This document shows positions 5,469-8,671 of a DNA stretch of 8,671 bases, in pieces. The DNA lies in NCBI GenBank assembly GCA_938016505.1, contig CALLWN010000004.1, positions 1 through 8,671 on the forward strand, given 5' to 3'. A program made the position numbers and the translations under genes. Source of the stretch: an uncultured Sphingomonadaceae bacterium. GTDB taxonomy: Bacteria > Pseudomonadota > Alphaproteobacteria > Sphingomonadales > Sphingomonadaceae. How positions within the stretch are numbered: the first letter of the stretch is position 1; each line of letters begins with the position of its first letter. The notes under the pieces are model-generated. The model ran no database searches and had not been told where the DNA came from. It worked only from the letters and a program-made list of their open reading frames with translations.

Positions 5469-7219
5469 ATGTCAGGCCGCGACCTGTCCGGTGCCGAAAT
5501 CCTGCTCGAGGCCCTCTCGGACCTCTGGGTCGAGGTCATCTTCGGCTATCCCGGCGGCGCCGTCCTTCCCATCTATGATGCGCTCCACCGGCAGAAGCGA
5601 ATCCGCCACATCCTCGTCCGCCACGAGCAGGGCGCAGTCCACGCCGCCGAGGGCTATGCCCGTGCGTCCGGCAAGCCGGGCGTGGTCCTCGTCACCTCGG
5701 GGCCAGGTGCCACCAACGCCGTCACCGGCATCACCGACGCACTCATGGATTCGATCCCCGTCATCGTCATCACCGGGCAGGTCGCGACCCACCTCATCGG
5801 CACCGACGCCTTCCAGGAATGCGACACCGTCGGCATCACCCGCCACTGCTCCAAGCACAACTATCTCGTGAAGGAGACCGCGCGTCTCGCCGAGGTGGTG
5901 CACGAGGCATTCCACATCGCAACCTCGGGCCGGCCCGGCCCGGTCGTCATCGACCTGCCGAAGGATGTGCAGGTCGCACGCGCCCGCTACCAGCGGCCCG
6001 GCGCCATCGCCCACCGGAGCTACCGGCCGAAGATCAAGGGCGACCTCGCCGCGATCGCGGCAGCAGCCGAGATGCTCGCCTCGGCCGAGCGGCCGATCCT
6101 CTACACCGGCGGCGGGATCATCAATTCAGGGCCGATGGCAGCCCAGAAGCTCCGCGAGCTCGCCGATCTCTGTGGCGCCCCCGTGACCTCGACGCTCATG
6201 GGGCTTGGCGCCTATCCTGCCTCGTCGCCGCAGTTCCTCGGCATGCTCGGCATGCACGGCACCTACGAGGCCAACATGGCCATGAACCAGTGCGATCTCA
6301 TGGTCTGCCTCGGCGCCCGCTTCGATGACCGGGTGACCGGCCGGCTCGACGGTTTCTCGCCCGGCAGCCGCAAGATCCACGTCGACATCGACCCCTCCTC
6401 CTTCAACAAGACCGTCCGGGTCGATCTCGCGATCGAGGGTGATGTCGGCCATGTCCTCGATGACCTCGTCAAGATCTGGAAGAGCCGCGGCCTCCGGCCG
6501 ACGGTTGCGGAAGAATGGTGGAACCGCATCCGCGGCTGGCGCGCGGTCGATTGCCTCGCCTTCACCCAGGCCGGCCCCGAGATCGAGCCCCAGCATGCCA
6601 TTGCCCGGCTGCGCGCCGCGACCGCCCATCTGGACCCCATCATCACCACCGAAGTCGGCCAGCACCAGATGTGGGCCGCCCAGCATTTCCCGTTCGAGAA
6701 GCCCAACCGCTGGCTCACCTCCGGCGGGCTAGGCACCATGGGCTATGGCCTTCCCGCCGCGATCGGCGCCCAGGTGGCCTTCCCCACCAAGCTCGTCATC
6801 GACATCGCCGGCGAAGCCTCGATCCTCATGAACATCCAGGAAATGTCGACCGCGGTGCAATATCGCCTGCCGGTCAAGGTGTTCGTGCTCAACAATGAAT
6901 ATATGGGGATGGTCCGCCAGTGGCAGGACCTCACCTACGAGGGCCGCCACGCCGAAAGCTACACCGAGGCCTTGCCTGATTTCGTCAAACTCGCCGAGGC
7001 CTATGGCTGGAAGGGCATCCGGATCGACACCGCCGACGCGCTCGACGCCGGCATCGCCGAGATGCTGGCGCACGCAGGGCCAGTGTTCGTCGACTGCCGG
7101 GTCAAGAAGCACGCCAACTGCTTCCCGATGATCCCGAGCGGCGCCGCCCACACCGAGATGCTGCTGTCGCAATCCGATGTCGCCGGCGAACTCGACACGG
7201 CCGCCGAGGCGCTGGTCTG

Positions 7220-7220
<1 letters not shown>
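5469..7220 (+). CDS. ilvB: Acetolactate synthase large (catalytic) subunit
   Basis: This is the ThDP-, Mg2+- and FAD-dependent acetohydroxyacid synthase. It condenses two pyruvates to acetolactate (valine and leucine) or pyruvate with 2-oxobutyrate (isoleucine). The protein is 583 residues, normal length. The N-terminal ThDP domain holds FGYPGGAVLPIYDAL and the catalytic glutamate E53 (RHEQGAVHAAEGYARASG). The central domain has the FAD-region motif GARFDDRVTG (282-291). The C-terminal ThDP domain holds the DIAGEAS...MN motif (445-455) and LNNEYMGMVRQWQ (474-486). The metal-ligand position of the usual GD(G/A) motif is glutamate (E449). At the position of plant sulfonylurea-site Pro197 the protein has A106; the tryptophan W485 is kept. 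The gene opens the ilvBNC operon and its stop shares one base with the ilvN start. Some annotators would call it ilvI. Confidence 0.97.

Positions 7221-8671
<1,451 letters not shown>

Overview
This is a dense, very GC-rich bacterial chromosome segment (clearly above 60% G+C by eye, not computed). It carries eight protein genes and no RNA genes, mobile elements or CRISPR. The gene content, the sequence style (alphaproteobacterial GatB, SerB, MiaA and IlvB/N/C) and a PEPxxWA-type C-terminal sorting tail together suggest an alphaproteobacterium, most likely in the Sphingomonadales. That placement is inference from remembered family features, not from a search.

Layout, left to right. (1) The 3' part of gatB (Asp/Glu-tRNA amidotransferase subunit B) runs off the left edge. 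It overlaps by 8 bp a TTG-started gene for a membrane protein with a C-terminal glycerophosphodiester phosphodiesterase domain. (2) That gene converges on serB (minus strand) with only 4 nt between the two stop codons. Both stops lie in one perfect 6-bp inverted repeat whose loop is exactly the intergenic spacer. (3) serB and miaA are divergent, and their most likely ATG codons interlock inside a single CCATGG palindrome, so each gene's upstream signals must lie inside the other gene. (4) miaA overlaps (ATGA) a gene for a secreted SGNH/GDSL-family hydrolase with a PEPxxWA-CTERM tail. (5) After a 174-nt, locally AT-richer gap with candidate promoter and dyad elements comes an ilvB-ilvN-ilvC operon for branched-chain amino acid synthesis. 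ilvC runs off the right edge.

How the genes work together: most are housekeeping. gatB serves aminoacyl-tRNA correction, miaA tRNA A37 isopentenylation, serB the last step of serine synthesis, and ilvBNC the first two shared steps of valine, leucine and isoleucine synthesis. As I recall, serB, miaA and ilv acetolactate genes are commonly neighbours in alphaproteobacteria. On that view the envelope hydrolase gene is the accessory element in an otherwise conserved block. I see no convincing undescribed multi-gene system. The points most worth a second look are the two minimal gene junctions around serB, the PEP-CTERM hydrolase coupled to miaA, and the ilvB upstream region.
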